Shown: positions 50,513 to 60,419 of the stretch, one piece after another | Position numbering within the stretch: the stretch's first letter is position 1 | Layout of the letters: each line of letters starts with the position of its first letter | NCBI RefSeq assembly: GCF_009931115.1 | Contig: NZ_CP047491.1 | Span: 2,431,501-2,495,500 of the forward strand | Length of the DNA stretch: 64,000 nt | Direction: 5' to 3' | Source of the DNA: Microbulbifer hydrolyticus | Lineage (GTDB): Bacteria > Pseudomonadota > Gammaproteobacteria > Pseudomonadales > Cellvibrionaceae | Made by a program: the position numbers and the translations under genes | The notes under the pieces: model-generated | Databases searched by the model: none | Told to the model about the DNA's origin: nothing | What the model saw: the letters and a program-made list of their open reading frames with translations, nothing else

Positions 50513-52378
50513 TCACTCTAACCCCAATTGCTTCCGGTGCTCTATTCGGGCCACATCTATGGACTGAAGGATCTGCTGCTTAAATTCATCCCGAGTCAAT
50601 TCTTCCTCTACCTCCAGCAGGGCGTAGTCAACCGTAACGCCAACCACCAGCCCGACTCCGGCTCCGATGATGGCTCCGACCAGTGTGCCGGCTCCTGGAA
50701 TTACGGAGCCGATCACCGCGCCAGCCGCCGCGGAAGCTCCACCAGCACCGGCTTTAGAAACCGCGCCCTTGGCCACCGCTTTTGCGGCTAGCTTGAGCGT
50801 ACCCTTGGCAAGTGCCTTAGTTACCACTTTGGTAGCTACCATAGCCGAAACTGCCCCTACTCCAGCGGCAGCACCACGCATCCTGCCGTTGATATGCTGA
50901 ATTTCATCCGCAGGGGTAACCAGATCCTCCATCGAGAGCTCTTCGACCTGCCAGAAGTCACCCTGTGGTACAGCCACCTGATTTTCTGCCATAAGCTGTT
51001 GCGAAGCTTGCTGATACTTCGCCTGAAGGTCCGCGTTTCGTTCGGAGAGTTTCGACAGAGTCCGTTCAAAATGTTTGAACGGCTCTCCTCGGTTGAGTGC
51101 CTTGGTAAGGTCTTGGGATAACTTACGCTCCAAGGAATTGCTGAGCATGGCACCAAGACGCATATACTCGGCTGGCAAGCTGTAATAGGTATCGAGGTAG
51201 GCATCCACATTGCTGGACATCAACCGATAGCCTGCATCCATTTGAGTTTCCAGCAACTCAATGCCAACACCCTGCTTGGCTAGGGTTTCGGCAGCGAGTT
51301 TCTGCAATTTCTCACGAGTTCCCTGTCGGAAAAAATGTCCCTCAAACCTTTCCAAGCGGGGCTTGACCACCAACTCGAACCGGTTGACTTCGCTCATACG
51401 AATCTTTTCTGCAACCGAAGCTTCCAGCTGAATACCCAGAGCCGGATATATAAATAGCAGCCCGAGTACAGCGAAGCCTCCCACGGTACTTGACCTTTCA
51501 AATCCGACCACGGGGATGTCGGACGCCTCACTCAAGGGTGAAAAAATTCGGCGATACTCTTTGACAGGAATCAAAAAGGCGGAAATCGCAACAGTGAAGC
51601 TGGCTATAGCCACGAAAGTAATCACTATCGCGGCAATGACGAAACCTCCCGGAGTGCCAGACTGCAGTATTTCCAGTCCCATATCGGCCACTGCTCGATA
51701 ATACGCACTGTATCGGTCGAGTATTTGCGTAAGCACGCTCTGATCCGCGGACAGTAGTACTTTGTGCTTCTCGGTCATCACCTCAGATAAAAGTGGGGCC
51801 TCATGATGAGGGAATAAATAGACCAGGATTAGCACCCAGCCAATACTGGCGATGATTGAAAACACCCATTGCGACCAGCCGAGACCCTGCGCAAAAGCCC
51901 GATATTCGCGATACTGGCTCCGTACTGCAGCGAACACACGCGCATGGATCCAAGCGTAGAGAGGCACACAGAGACAAAGTAAAATCCACTCCGCCCGGGA
52001 GAGCGTATGCAACCAGAACAACATACATGCACCGGAAGCGAGAGATATAACCAGCCAGAAAGGCGTAGATAACAGGCGGCTGCCCCGGATCGCCCTCAGT
52101 AGCCCTCCCCTACGGTATTGATGCACTACGAATGTCTTGTCCACCGTACTGATGTAAAGCCGGGACAAAAAGAACGGTAAACCCAACAGTAAACTGCCCA
52201 GCAGCAATACCCACAGCTTCCCCTCGTTCACCATTCCGGACAGGAACCAGCCGGGAGTAAGCCAGCAATAACTGGCAACCAGGTATTTCAGCAGTTTGGT
52301 CAAGTGCTTGCCCCCTCTTTTATTTCCACTCGGTCGCTGTTTATTTACTATTCTGAAATCGGATTTCTTCTGGCTCAA
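50513..52378 (-). CDS. Large membrane protein with C-terminal glycine-zipper region
   Basis: 621 residues. Several N-terminal membrane helices (KLWVLLLGSLLLGLPFFL, LVISLASGACMLFWL, VFSIIASIGWVLILVYLF, FVIAAIVITFVAIASFTVAI) are followed by a helical region of about 200 residues (LERFEGHFFRQGTREKLQK) and an Ala/Gly-rich zipper (VIGSVIPGAGTLVGAIIGAG then GVGLVVGVTVDYALLEVEE). The zipper resembles those of pore-forming or toxin-translocating proteins. The start is uncertain: TTG 52378, or TTG 52303 preceded by GGGGG. No family is recognised, and the single-gene setting gives no help. Confidence 0.75.
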   Translation of the reverse strand: MSQKKSDFRIVNKQRPSGNKRGGKHLTKLLKYLVASYCWLTPGWFLSGMVNEGKLWVLLLGSLLLGLPFFLSRLYISTVDKTFVVHQYRRGGLLRAIRGSRLLSTPFWLVISLASGACMLFWLHTLSRAEWILLCLCVPLYAWIHARVFAAVRSQYREYRAFAQGLGWSQWVFSIIASIGWVLILVYLFPHHEAPLLSEVMTEKHKVLLSADQSVLTQILDRYSAYYRAVADMGLEILQSGTPGGFVIAAIVITFVAIASFTVAISAFLIPVKEYRRIFSPLSEASDIPVVGFERSSTVGGFAVLGLLFIYPALGIQLEASVAEKIRMSEVNRFELVVKPRLERFEGHFFRQGTREKLQKLAAETLAKQGVGIELLETQMDAGYRLMSSNVDAYLDTYYSLPAEYMRLGAMLSNSLERKLSQDLTKALNRGEPFKHFERTLSKLSERNADLQAKYQQASQQLMAENQVAVPQGDFWQVEELSMEDLVTPADEIQHINGRMRGAAAGVGAVSAMVATKVVTKALAKGTLKLAAKAVAKGAVSKAGAGGASAAAGAVIGSVIPGAGTLVGAIIGAGVGLVVGVTVDYALLEVEEELTRDEFKQQILQSIDVARIEHRKQLGLE

Positions 52379-53123
52379 ACCCTGTGATGAGATAGACGAC
52401 TTCTTCGAAGTGCTTGATGGTCCGTTTGTCTGGAGAGGTATAACCAGACTCGATCATCACTACGTAGCCGGCATACCGGATTTTATGGACCCAATGCGTT
52501 GGATACGCTCACGGTAGCCAAGACTGCCATAGTCATCACGGTCACCGAGCACATAAACTCGGCGGCTATCATCTTGATCGACTTTCTACACTTATGTGCC
52601 AGTTGTGATACTAATCACATTTTCAGGACAGATAAAGCTCCTCGAGACAGTACTGCAGCAAACTATCCAGCTCGCATACCACTATCGCCCAGCCACGTCC
52701 GAGAACATTTCCGCTGTATGCAAGTAGCTGTTAATTCGAATTCGAGCGAAACTGATATCCCATGCCCCAAAAGTCTCGACTGAAGCATTCACAACAGATT
52801 TTTCTGTGCATCAACCTACAAATATTTCTGTATTTGCGACACTCAAGCCATTTAGAAATATTACGCATGGATCCTGCACATACTGACTATCCTTACTTAC
52901 GCAGCGAATTTGTGCGAATTATTACCGTTAAGCCTCGTCACGACAGCGGCCCTTACTGGCACATGCTCGTATTCGTTAGGCGAGTTTTATAGGTGGCGAT
53001 CAATAGCCAGATAAGACGCCATATCAGGTGTTACCCCATGGGTTTATGATCGACTGCAGCTTCCACGACTATTACTATGCGCAAAAATTATTAGTTTCCG
53101 GCACAAATATAGAAGCCATATCA
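52379..53123. other. 745-base gap, no supported gene
   Basis: AT-richer than the flanks. Only short frames are seen, none with a ribosome site or motif. Confidence 0.45.
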
Positions 53124-53600
53124 ATGAAGTCGCCACACCAAAAATACAACTGCCGCTGGTCGTCATTCGATCAGCTGACAACATACGAACTCTACGAGAT
53201 TCTGCGTGCGCGCCAGGAGGTCTTCGCGGTCGAACAGGAATGTGTCTACCAGGACCTAGACGGCAAAGACTTGTATGCGTGGCATTTCACATGCTGGGAT
53301 AGTCAACAGGAAAGTCCAACCCTCCTCGCCTACCTGCGCCTCGTACCGCCGGGAAAGAAATATGCCGAGCCTTCCATCGGCCGGGTGCTGACACGGAAAA
53401 GTGTACGAGGCACGGGAATTGGCAAAGAATTAATGCGCTTGGGTATTGAGCACACCTTACGCCAGTTCCCCGCGGCACCAATCCGCATTTCTGCGCAGCT
53501 CTACCTGAAACGCTTTTACGAGGAGTTTGGCTTTGTGCAAAGCACGGAAGAATACGATGAGGATGGGATACCGCATATTGAGATGTTGCGGAGGGAATAA
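53124..53600 (+). CDS. elaA: GNAT acetyltransferase, ElaA family
   Basis: 158 residues matching the ElaA layout: WSSFDQLTTYELYEILRARQEVFAVEQ split across two motifs, YQDLDGKDLYAWH, LLAYLRLVPP, the acetyl-CoA loop GRVLTRKSVRGTGIGKELM, and AQLYLKRFYEEFGFV with the terminal HIEMLR. It transfers acetyl from acetyl-CoA to an unknown small substrate. ATG 53124 begins a full-length ElaA; the longer frame to 53028 adds an unlike N-terminus. Confidence 0.92.
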   Translation: MKSPHQKYNCRWSSFDQLTTYELYEILRARQEVFAVEQECVYQDLDGKDLYAWHFTCWDSQQESPTLLAYLRLVPPGKKYAEPSIGRVLTRKSVRGTGIGKELMRLGIEHTLRQFPAAPIRISAQLYLKRFYEEFGFVQSTEEYDEDGIPHIEMLRRE

Positions 53601-53647
53601 TCGAAGAAAAAAGAAACCCTAAGATTTCCGGCTTTCCAGACAGTTTT

Positions 53648-53866
53648 TCATTGATACGCTGAATCACGATAACTGGAAGGTGACAACCCGATTACCCGCT
53701 TGAAAACTCGCGAGAAATACAGCGGGTCATCATACCCTAGCTGAAACGCAATCTCCCCCACGCTCAAGTCTGTGCAATCCAGTAAATCGCAAGCATGCTC
53801 AATATTATCGTGCATGTAATTACGGATCACGTCGTAGTCGAAGTTCTTCGCAAAATCGATGATCAC
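53648..53866 (-). pseudogene. AraC-family regulator remnant (C-terminal HTH only)
   Basis: 72 residues covering only the second helix-turn-helix of AraC proteins (LSVGEIAFQLGYDDPLYFSR then FKRVIGLSPSSYR). The sensing domain and most of the first HTH are missing. It lies 24 bases after the FadJ-like gene stop on the same strand. Confidence 0.75.
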
Positions 53867-53890
53867 AATTTTGCGAACGTAAAACTTCCG

Positions 53891-56062
53891 TTACTCGAAG
53901 GTTTTGCCTGCGTTAAGAGTCTCGTATACGACGTCAGGTACCGAAAACCGGTCGCCGTAGGTTTCCGCCAATTGCTCGCAGCGCATAATGAATGCCTGCA
54001 ATCCTGTCTCACCGCCAAATTCATAGGTATTGACCATCTGGAGAAACCCGCCGGTCCACGAAGGAGCGCCAATGCCATACAGGGATCCGATATTCCCGTC
54101 AGCGACGGAGCGCAGCACGCCTTCCTGAAGACATTTCAGGCTCTCGACCACCTGCCGGAAAAGAAGGCGATCTTTGATATCCTGGTGTGGCAACTGCACT
54201 TCAGGATTGTGATATAGCGTATACAGCCCGGGCCAGATGTGTTTGCTGCCGTCCTCTGCGTACTCGTAATACCCACCGCCGTGATGACGCCCGCCGCGGC
54301 CGTGATCCTTGATCAGGGTCTCTGCCACTGCCGAGTTACAGCTGTTGTCACCCAGCGATCCGAACACTCCCATAGCGCGGTGAGTTTCGGCCACTTCACA
54401 GGTCAGTTTCTGGCTGACTTCGTCCTGTACGGTGAGTGGCCCTACCGGCATACCCACCTGCTTGCCCATCGCATCGATTACCACCGGATCCAGCCCCTCC
54501 ACCAACAGGCGCGCGCCCTCATCAATGTATGTACCGAATACACGGGAAGTGAAGAAACCCAGAGAATCGTTGACCACAATCGGCAGCTTGCCGATCTGTC
54601 GCGCATAGTCGAATGCCTTGGCGAGCGTCGTATCACTGGTCTGTTCGCCACAGATAATTTCTATCAGTGGCATTTTCTCCACGGGGGAAAAGAAGTGAAT
54701 ACCAATGTAGTTCTCTGGGCTATCGCAGGCTTCTGCCAGACGAGTGATGGGAAGCGTCGAGGTGTTGGTGGCAAACACGCCACCTGCGGCAAGGAACTTC
54801 TGCGTATCGCGGGTAACCTGAGCCTTCAATGCGACATCCTCGAACACCGCCTCCACAATCAGGTCGCAGCCATTCAGCACTGCGTAATCATTGGTGGCAC
54901 GGATCCGGGAAAGTACGGCATCTTTTTCCGCAGCGGTGGCACGTCCGCGCTCAATTTCCTTGTCCATCAGGCGCGCACTATAGGTCCGGCCTTTTTCCGC
55001 CGCCGCAATACTGGTGTCCGTCAGCACCACCTTGATACCGGCCCGTGCCGAGGCGTAGGCAATACCCTGCCCCATCATGCCCGCACCGAGAATTCCCACC
55101 CTGGTTACCGCTGTGGGCTCGATATCCCGCGGCCGGCTAGCACCGCTCTTGACCCGGTTCAGCTGGAAGAACTGGCTGCTGATCAGGTTCTTTGCCTCGG
55201 GGGTGGTCACCAGATACGCCAGCCCACGAGATTCGATGCGCAGCGCAGTGTCAAAGTCCACCGCCATCACGTCCCCGGCCACCGCCAGTATCCGCTCCGG
55301 CGCCGGCAACAGTCCCCGCGTGCGCTGGAAATTGGTCGCCGGTGCAACCGCCAGCAACGCAGTGATCGCCGGACTCCACACGTCACCGCCGGGAATGCGG
55401 TGCCCGCGCTGGTCCCACGGCTGCACTGCCGCCTGCGGGTTTTCCTTGATCCAGCCCTTGGCTGCCGGAACCAGTTCCTCAGCGGACGGCACCAGCGCAT
55501 CTACCATGCCGGCTTCCAGCGCCTGCGCTGCCTTCATGCGCTTGCCCTCCATGAGGATGGGCAGTGCCTTTTCCAAACCCAGCATGTGGATGGTCCTTAC
55601 CACGCCACCGGCGCCGGGTAACAGGCCGAGGGTGACTTCCGGAAAGCCGATGACCAGGCCGGGATGATCCTGCGCAATACGGTGGTTACAGGCCAGGCAG
55701 ATTTCCAGGCCGCCCCCCAGCGCCGCGCCATTGATCGCGGCCACCACCGGAACCGGCAGCTTTTCCAGTTGGCGCAGCGGTGCCTTGATATCGTCCTCGA
55801 TGGTGTGGAACTGGGCCTCCTCGCCGCCCCGCGGCACGGCACACAGTTCCTGCAGGTCACCACCGGCAAAGAACGTTTTCTTCGCGGAAGCCAGCACCAC
55901 ACCGGTCAGCTCCCGCTCTGCGGTCAACTTGCGCAGTACCTCCGCCATGGCCTGACGGTACTGCGCATTCATCGCATTGACCGGCCCATCCATATCCATG
56001 GTGATGGTGACGATGCCGTCCGCATCTTTGTGGTAAATAAATCCGTGAATACTCTCGCTCAT
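53891..56062 (-). CDS. Fatty-acid oxidation multienzyme: enoyl-CoA hydratase / 3-hydroxyacyl-CoA dehydrogenase (FadJ-like)
   Basis: 723 residues. The N-terminal crotonase domain (about 1-190) has KKTFFAGGDLQEL and INGAALGGGLEICLACNHR. The dehydrogenase part has the NAD loop VGILGAGMMGQGIAYASA at about 326, with the signature SPVEKMPLIEI and IGKLPIVVNDSLGFFTSRV further on. It hydrates enoyl-CoA and oxidises the 3-hydroxyacyl-CoA. It lies 31 bp downstream of the thiolase, forming a beta-oxidation pair. The order and size fit FadJ/FadN-type alpha subunits. Confidence 0.94.
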   Translation of the reverse strand: MSESIHGFIYHKDADGIVTITMDMDGPVNAMNAQYRQAMAEVLRKLTAERELTGVVLASAKKTFFAGGDLQELCAVPRGGEEAQFHTIEDDIKAPLRQLEKLPVPVVAAINGAALGGGLEICLACNHRIAQDHPGLVIGFPEVTLGLLPGAGGVVRTIHMLGLEKALPILMEGKRMKAAQALEAGMVDALVPSAEELVPAAKGWIKENPQAAVQPWDQRGHRIPGGDVWSPAITALLAVAPATNFQRTRGLLPAPERILAVAGDVMAVDFDTALRIESRGLAYLVTTPEAKNLISSQFFQLNRVKSGASRPRDIEPTAVTRVGILGAGMMGQGIAYASARAGIKVVLTDTSIAAAEKGRTYSARLMDKEIERGRATAAEKDAVLSRIRATNDYAVLNGCDLIVEAVFEDVALKAQVTRDTQKFLAAGGVFATNTSTLPITRLAEACDSPENYIGIHFFSPVEKMPLIEIICGEQTSDTTLAKAFDYARQIGKLPIVVNDSLGFFTSRVFGTYIDEGARLLVEGLDPVVIDAMGKQVGMPVGPLTVQDEVSQKLTCEVAETHRAMGVFGSLGDNSCNSAVAETLIKDHGRGGRHHGGGYYEYAEDGSKHIWPGLYTLYHNPEVQLPHQDIKDRLLFRQVVESLKCLQEGVLRSVADGNIGSLYGIGAPSWTGGFLQMVNTYEFGGETGLQAFIMRCEQLAETYGDRFSVPDVVYETLNAGKTFE

Positions 56063-56093
56063 AGCCGTTTACCCTGTTCGATCCCTTGCTGCG

Positions 56094-57305
56094 TTAAACG
56101 CGCTCGATAATAGTTGCGATCCCCTGACCACCACCCACACACAGGGCCACCAGTCCGCGCTTGAGATTGCGGCGCTCCAGCTCATCCACCATGGTGCCTA
56201 CCAGCATGGCGCCGGTCGCGCCGAGTGGATGGCCCATAGCGATGGCACCACCATTGACGTTGGTAATTTCGGGAGAGATCTCAAGGTCCCGCATAAAGCG
56301 CAATGCCACTGAGGCAAACGCTTCGTTGATTTCAAACAGGTCGATATCGGCCGTGGTCATACCGGCCTTGGCCAGCACTTTTTTCGCCGCTGGACCCGGT
56401 CCAATCAGCATGATGGTGGGGTCGGTTGCAAGCACCGCGGCCGCCACCACCCTGGCCCGCGGCACCAGCCCGAGGTCGCGCCCCGCCTGTTCCGAGCCGA
56501 TCAACACAGCCGCTGCGCCATCGACAATCCCGGACGAATTGCCCGGGGTGTGCACGTGATTAATTTGTGGAATCTGCGGGTACTTGCGCAGCATCAGCTG
56601 GTCGAAGCCCATGTCGCCGAGCTTTGCAAAAGAGGGCCGCAAACCACCCAGAACTTCCATGGTGGAGTCCGGCTTGATGAATTCGTCGCGTTCGAGAATG
56701 GTGACACCATTGAGGTCTTTCACCGGCACCACCGAGCGATCGAAATAACCACTGTCGCGGGCATGGGCCGCACGCTGTTGTGAAGAGAGCGCGAAAGCGT
56801 CCACGTCTTCTCGACCCCAGCCCTCCAGCGTAGCGATGGTGTCGGCACCGATACCCTGGGGTACCGCGCCGGTCTTGATATTGACCTCGGGATCATTGAG
56901 CCAGGCACCGCCGGCTGCGCCCATAGGCACACGCGACATGGACTCGACACCCCCAGCCACCACCAGCTCCTCCCACCCCGAAGCGATTTTCATCGCCGCA
57001 AGGTTGACCGCTTCCAGACCGGACGCGCAGAAGCGGTCAAGCTGAACCCCGGCAACACTCTCGTCCCAGCCGGCGTACTGCACCATGGTCTTGGCAATAT
57101 CACCGCCCTGTTCGCCGACCGGCGAGACACAGCCCATCACCACATCGTCGACGTAACTGGTGTCCAGGTCGTATCGCTGCTGCATTTCGCCCAGCAGGTT
57201 TGCTCCCAACACCACCGGCTTCACCTCGTGCAGAGAGCCGTCTCGCTTGCCCTTGCCCCTGGGTGTCCGAATTGCCTCGTAGATATACGCAGTATTTTGC
57301 GCCAT
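56094..57305 (-). CDS. Acetyl-CoA C-acyltransferase (thiolase)
   Basis: 403 residues. Acyl-enzyme Cys is in [27 protein letters not shown] follows, the His is in [18 protein letters not shown], and the second Cys is in [14 protein letters not shown]. It cleaves 3-ketoacyl-CoA with CoA (the last beta-oxidation step), and the FadJ-like partner follows. ATG 57305 is used. Thiolases of this size usually serve as the beta subunit of the trifunctional complex. Confidence 0.95.
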   Translation of the reverse strand: MAQNTAYIYEAIRTPRGKGKRDGSLHEVKPVVLGANLLGEMQQRYDLDTSYVDDVVMGCVSPVGEQGGDIAKTMVQYAGWDESVAGVQLDRFCASGLEAVNLAAMKIASGWEELVVAGGVESMSRVPMGAAGGAWLNDPEVNIKTGAVPQGIGADTIATLEGWGREDVDAFALSSQQRAAHARDSGYFDRSVVPVKDLNGVTILERDEFIKPDSTMEVLGGLRPSFAKLGDMGFDQLMLRKYPQIPQINHVHTPGNSSGIVDGAAAVLIGSEQAGRDLGLVPRARVVAAAVLATDPTIMLIGPGPAAKKVLAKAGMTTADIDLFEINEAFASVALRFMRDLEISPEITNVNGGAIAMGHPLGATGAMLVGTMVDELERRNLKRGLVALCVGGGQGIATIIERV

Positions 57306-57351
57306 CGCGTTGCCCCTGAGTTTGTGGGAAGACCAAGGTCACCCCGGATAA

Positions 57352-57455
57352 TGGTAGAGGATATAGCCTACAAAACCGGTTTCTCTGAGGCGAGTGCATT
57401 TATTCGCGCCTTCAAGGGCTGGACCGGCGTTCGTAACAATACGAATGTGCAGTGA
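57352..57455 (+). pseudogene. AraC-family regulator remnant (second HTH)
   Basis: In frame: VEDIAYKTGFSEASAFIRAF then KGWTG, which is the end of an AraC DNA-binding domain (IAxxxGFSExSAFxRAFKRWTG) without anything upstream. It sits just upstream of and divergent to the thiolase, so an old regulator may have been lost here. Confidence 0.65.
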
Positions 57456-57584
57456 ATATGCTGATGTGCCCGCGCCCGACGATTAGGCCGCAACAGTAAG
57501 ACATGCTAGGGTAAGGCGTTATTTTCGCAGATGGCACCGGCGTTGTCTGGGATACAAAAAGCACAATAATTCCTGGATGTTGGC

Positions 57585-59111
57585 ATGGATCAATCGAAGC
57601 AGCACAACCTCAGTGCGCTCGACGCGGTTTTAATTGGAACGGTTTTACTGCTGGTTTTGGGAGGGGCCATCGGCCTGTTTGGCAGCAACTCCCTGGCTGG
57701 GGCCACTCAGGTGGCGATGATGATGACCGGGTTTCTCGCCGCGCTGGTCGGCCTGAAAAACGGGATCCACTGGGACGAACTGGAATCGTCCATTGTCCGC
57801 TCCACCGCCCGCACCAGCGGCTCCATTATTATTTTTCTATCCATTGGTGCGCTGATCGGTGCCATGATGCTCTCCGGAGCCGTGCCCACCCTGCTCTATG
57901 TGGGCATGAATCTACTCTCCCCTCAGTGGTTTTACCCTACCTGTTGCCTTATCTGCGCCATTGTCGCCATGTGTATCGGCAGCTCCTGGACGACCGCCGC
58001 CACCATTGGTGTCGCGCTGGTAGGTGTGGCGTTTGGCTTCTCACTATCGCCGGCAATCACCGCGGGAGCGGTAGTCAGCGGCGCTTACTTCGGCGACAAA
58101 ATGTCGCCCCTGTCTGAGACCACCAACCTGGCCCCGGCCATTGCCGGTAGCGAGCTGTTCTCGCATATCCGCCATATGAGCTGGGTGTCGGTTCCGAGCT
58201 TTGCCGCCGCCCTTGTACTGTTTTTTGTCATGAGCCTGAGCGGCGGCCACGATGACAACCAGCAAAGCCATGTCGGCGCTTTCCTGGCGGCGCTCGAGGG
58301 AGCCTATGACATTGCCTGGTACAACCTCATTCCGGTAATCCTGCTACTGGTGCTGGCAGTAAAGAGAGTGCCGGCATATCTGGCTATTACCAGCGCAACG
58401 ATCGTGGCGACGGTCTTCGCCCTGCTGACACAAATGCCCGTCATCAGGCATTTCATGGCGTTGCGCGAGCTTGAAGGTGCAACTGCGCTTGGACGCGCTA
58501 TCTGGATCACCCTGTACGACGGCTTTGCCATCCATACCGGCCACGAGCAGGTAGACAGCCTGCTTTCCCGCGGTGGCATGCAATCCATGGTGAATATGGT
58601 CTGGCTGGTACTGGCATCAATGATGATGACCGGTGTGCTGGAGCGGATTGGTTTTATTGACCTGCTGATGCAGGCACTGTCACGTCTGATTTCTTCCACC
58701 GGCTCACTGATCGCCACCACCATGGGTACCAGCCTGGGCGTGAATGTGTTGACGGGCGACCAGTATCTTTCGATCGTGCTGCCCGGTCAGATGTGGAAGG
58801 CGGAGTACCGCAGGCGCGGGCTGGCCAGCAAGAACCTGTCGCGCAGCCTGGAAGACGGCGGTACGATTACCTCCCCGCTGATCCCCTGGAACGCCTGCGG
58901 CGTGTATATGGCAGGCACCCTGCAGGTGGCCACGCTGGCCTACCTGCCGTTCTGCTTTTTCAACCTGCTCAACCCGCTGGTGGCACTCGCCTATGGCTTC
59001 CTGGGTATTCGCATTGCGCGACTCGACGAGCATGAAAAAGCCGCTATCGCAGCCAACAGGAATTCGGAGAGCTCTACGCTGGGACAAGAAAAAGCGCTTG
59101 CCGGCAACTAA
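57585..59111 (+). CDS. NhaC-family Na+/H+ antiporter
   Basis: 508 residues with about 11-12 helices. The NhaC signatures SWTTAATIGVALVGVAFGF, GAYFGDKMSPLSETTNLAPA and DGGTITSPLIPWNACG are present. It exchanges cytosolic Na+ (or a malate/lactate pair in some members) for H+ at the inner membrane. GGATGTTGGC precedes ATG 57585. It stands alone between the AraC remnant and the convergent aminotransferase. Confidence 0.94.
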   Translation: MDQSKQHNLSALDAVLIGTVLLLVLGGAIGLFGSNSLAGATQVAMMMTGFLAALVGLKNGIHWDELESSIVRSTARTSGSIIIFLSIGALIGAMMLSGAVPTLLYVGMNLLSPQWFYPTCCLICAIVAMCIGSSWTTAATIGVALVGVAFGFSLSPAITAGAVVSGAYFGDKMSPLSETTNLAPAIAGSELFSHIRHMSWVSVPSFAAALVLFFVMSLSGGHDDNQQSHVGAFLAALEGAYDIAWYNLIPVILLLVLAVKRVPAYLAITSATIVATVFALLTQMPVIRHFMALRELEGATALGRAIWITLYDGFAIHTGHEQVDSLLSRGGMQSMVNMVWLVLASMMMTGVLERIGFIDLLMQALSRLISSTGSLIATTMGTSLGVNVLTGDQYLSIVLPGQMWKAEYRRRGLASKNLSRSLEDGGTITSPLIPWNACGVYMAGTLQVATLAYLPFCFFNLLNPLVALAYGFLGIRIARLDEHEKAAIAANRNSESSTLGQEKALAGN

Positions 59112-59124
59112 GCCCGCGGGCATT

Positions 59125-59151
59125 TGTCGCGCTGTGCGTAGCAGCGCGACA
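59125..59151. terminator. Hairpin between convergent genes
   Basis: TGTCGCGCTG...CAGCGCGACA, 10-bp stem with 7-base loop, without a long T run. Confidence 0.55.
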
Positions 59152-59181
59152 GCCTCACACGGTAAGACTATTCGAAGAGGG

Positions 59182-60360
59182 CTACTCCGCTAGAAAAGCC
59201 CGCGCACAGGCTTCGAGGCGTGTGCAGGCTTTTTCCAGTTCTTCTTCACTGACACAGAAGCTCGCCCGCACATGCCCCCGCGCACTGGGTCCGAAGGCCT
59301 CGCCCACCAGTACCGATACCCCGAATTCGTCTAACAGGCGCGCAGCGAAGGTTTCTGCACTCACACCCAGCGCGCGGATATCCAGCATCATGAACATACC
59401 GCCGGCAGGCGTGTGGCAGCGAATGCCGGGCATGGACGCAACGCGCGCGACCATCAGATCCCTCCGGCGCCGATACACCTGATGCATGGCTTCCAGTTCG
59501 GGTAGCTCCGACGTGAGCGCGGTCACCGCTGCACGTTGTACAAACGCAGGGCTGCCGTAAAGCATGCACAGGGTAAGGTTCCCGGCATGGCGGGCAAACT
59601 CGCGCGGGCCAATTACCCACCCCAGCCGCCAGCCGGTCATCGCATGGGACTTGGACAGGCTGGAAACTGTCACCGTACGCTCCCGCATACCCGGCAGCTG
59701 CGCCGGGTGAAAGTGCTCGCCTTCAAACATCAGGTCTGCGTAGACCTCATCGGTGATCAACCACAGGTCATGCTGTTGGCACAGTTCCGCCAGCACACGC
59801 CAGGTGTCTGCATCCACGGCAGCACCGGTAGGGTTATGGGGGCTATTGATCAGGATGGCACGGGTGCGGTCGGTGACCTTTGCCGCAATCGCGGCAGGGT
59901 CGAGATTGAAGTGCTGCTCGGGCTGCAATGGCACATTCACCACACGGGCCCCGGTGGCCTGCAGGAACGCCTCGTAAGTGACATACATGGGCTCCGGCAC
60001 AATGATCTCATCGCCGGGATTAAGCAGGCACTGCGCCGCCACATACAACCCGCACTGCGCGCCTGCCACCACCACCACCTGCTCTGGTTCGGTGGCCACA
60101 CCGACCCTGGCACTGTGGCGAGCGGCCAGCACCTGTTGCAGTTCCGGCTCGCCGCGGTGATCCGCATAGTGGGTGGCACCGGCGCGCAACTCGGCGCAGG
60201 CGGTTTCCACAATCGGTGCCGGGGTCGCGAAATCCGGGTCACCCACCGACAAAATTACGACATCCTCGCCCGCAGCCACCCGCTCCTGGGCACGGAAGTG
60301 AATGTCCCAGGCACTGGAGCCCTCGCCGGCAATGCGCCGGGTTACGTCTGAATACTTCAT
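59182..60360 (-). CDS. aruH: Arginine:pyruvate transaminase-like (AruH)
   Basis: 392 residues, fold-type I PLP enzyme. The start KYSDVTRRIAGEGSSAWDIH, then SVGDPDFATPAPIV, THYADHRGEP, CLLNPGDEIIVPEPMYVTYE, INSPHNPTGA, the PLP Lys in SSLSKSHAMTGWRLGW and CMLYGSPAFVQ closely match the AruH sequence of Pseudomonas. It transaminates L-arginine with pyruvate to 2-ketoarginine and alanine. The TPP enzyme upstream fits AruI. There is no arginine regulator nearby. Confidence 0.9.
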   Translation of the reverse strand: MKYSDVTRRIAGEGSSAWDIHFRAQERVAAGEDVVILSVGDPDFATPAPIVETACAELRAGATHYADHRGEPELQQVLAARHSARVGVATEPEQVVVVAGAQCGLYVAAQCLLNPGDEIIVPEPMYVTYEAFLQATGARVVNVPLQPEQHFNLDPAAIAAKVTDRTRAILINSPHNPTGAAVDADTWRVLAELCQQHDLWLITDEVYADLMFEGEHFHPAQLPGMRERTVTVSSLSKSHAMTGWRLGWVIGPREFARHAGNLTLCMLYGSPAFVQRAAVTALTSELPELEAMHQVYRRRRDLMVARVASMPGIRCHTPAGGMFMMLDIRALGVSAETFAARLLDEFGVSVLVGEAFGPSARGHVRASFCVSEEELEKACTRLEACARAFLAE

Positions 60361-60419
60361 ACCACTGTTTTCTTGTTATCTAACTTGATGGTTTACCAAC
60401 GCCGGCTGGGTACCGCCAC

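Noticed and set aside
54239..55621. 460-codon plus-strand frame inside the FadJ-like gene
   Set aside because: Shadow of the GC-rich minus-strand gene; no domain, composition typical of antisense frames.
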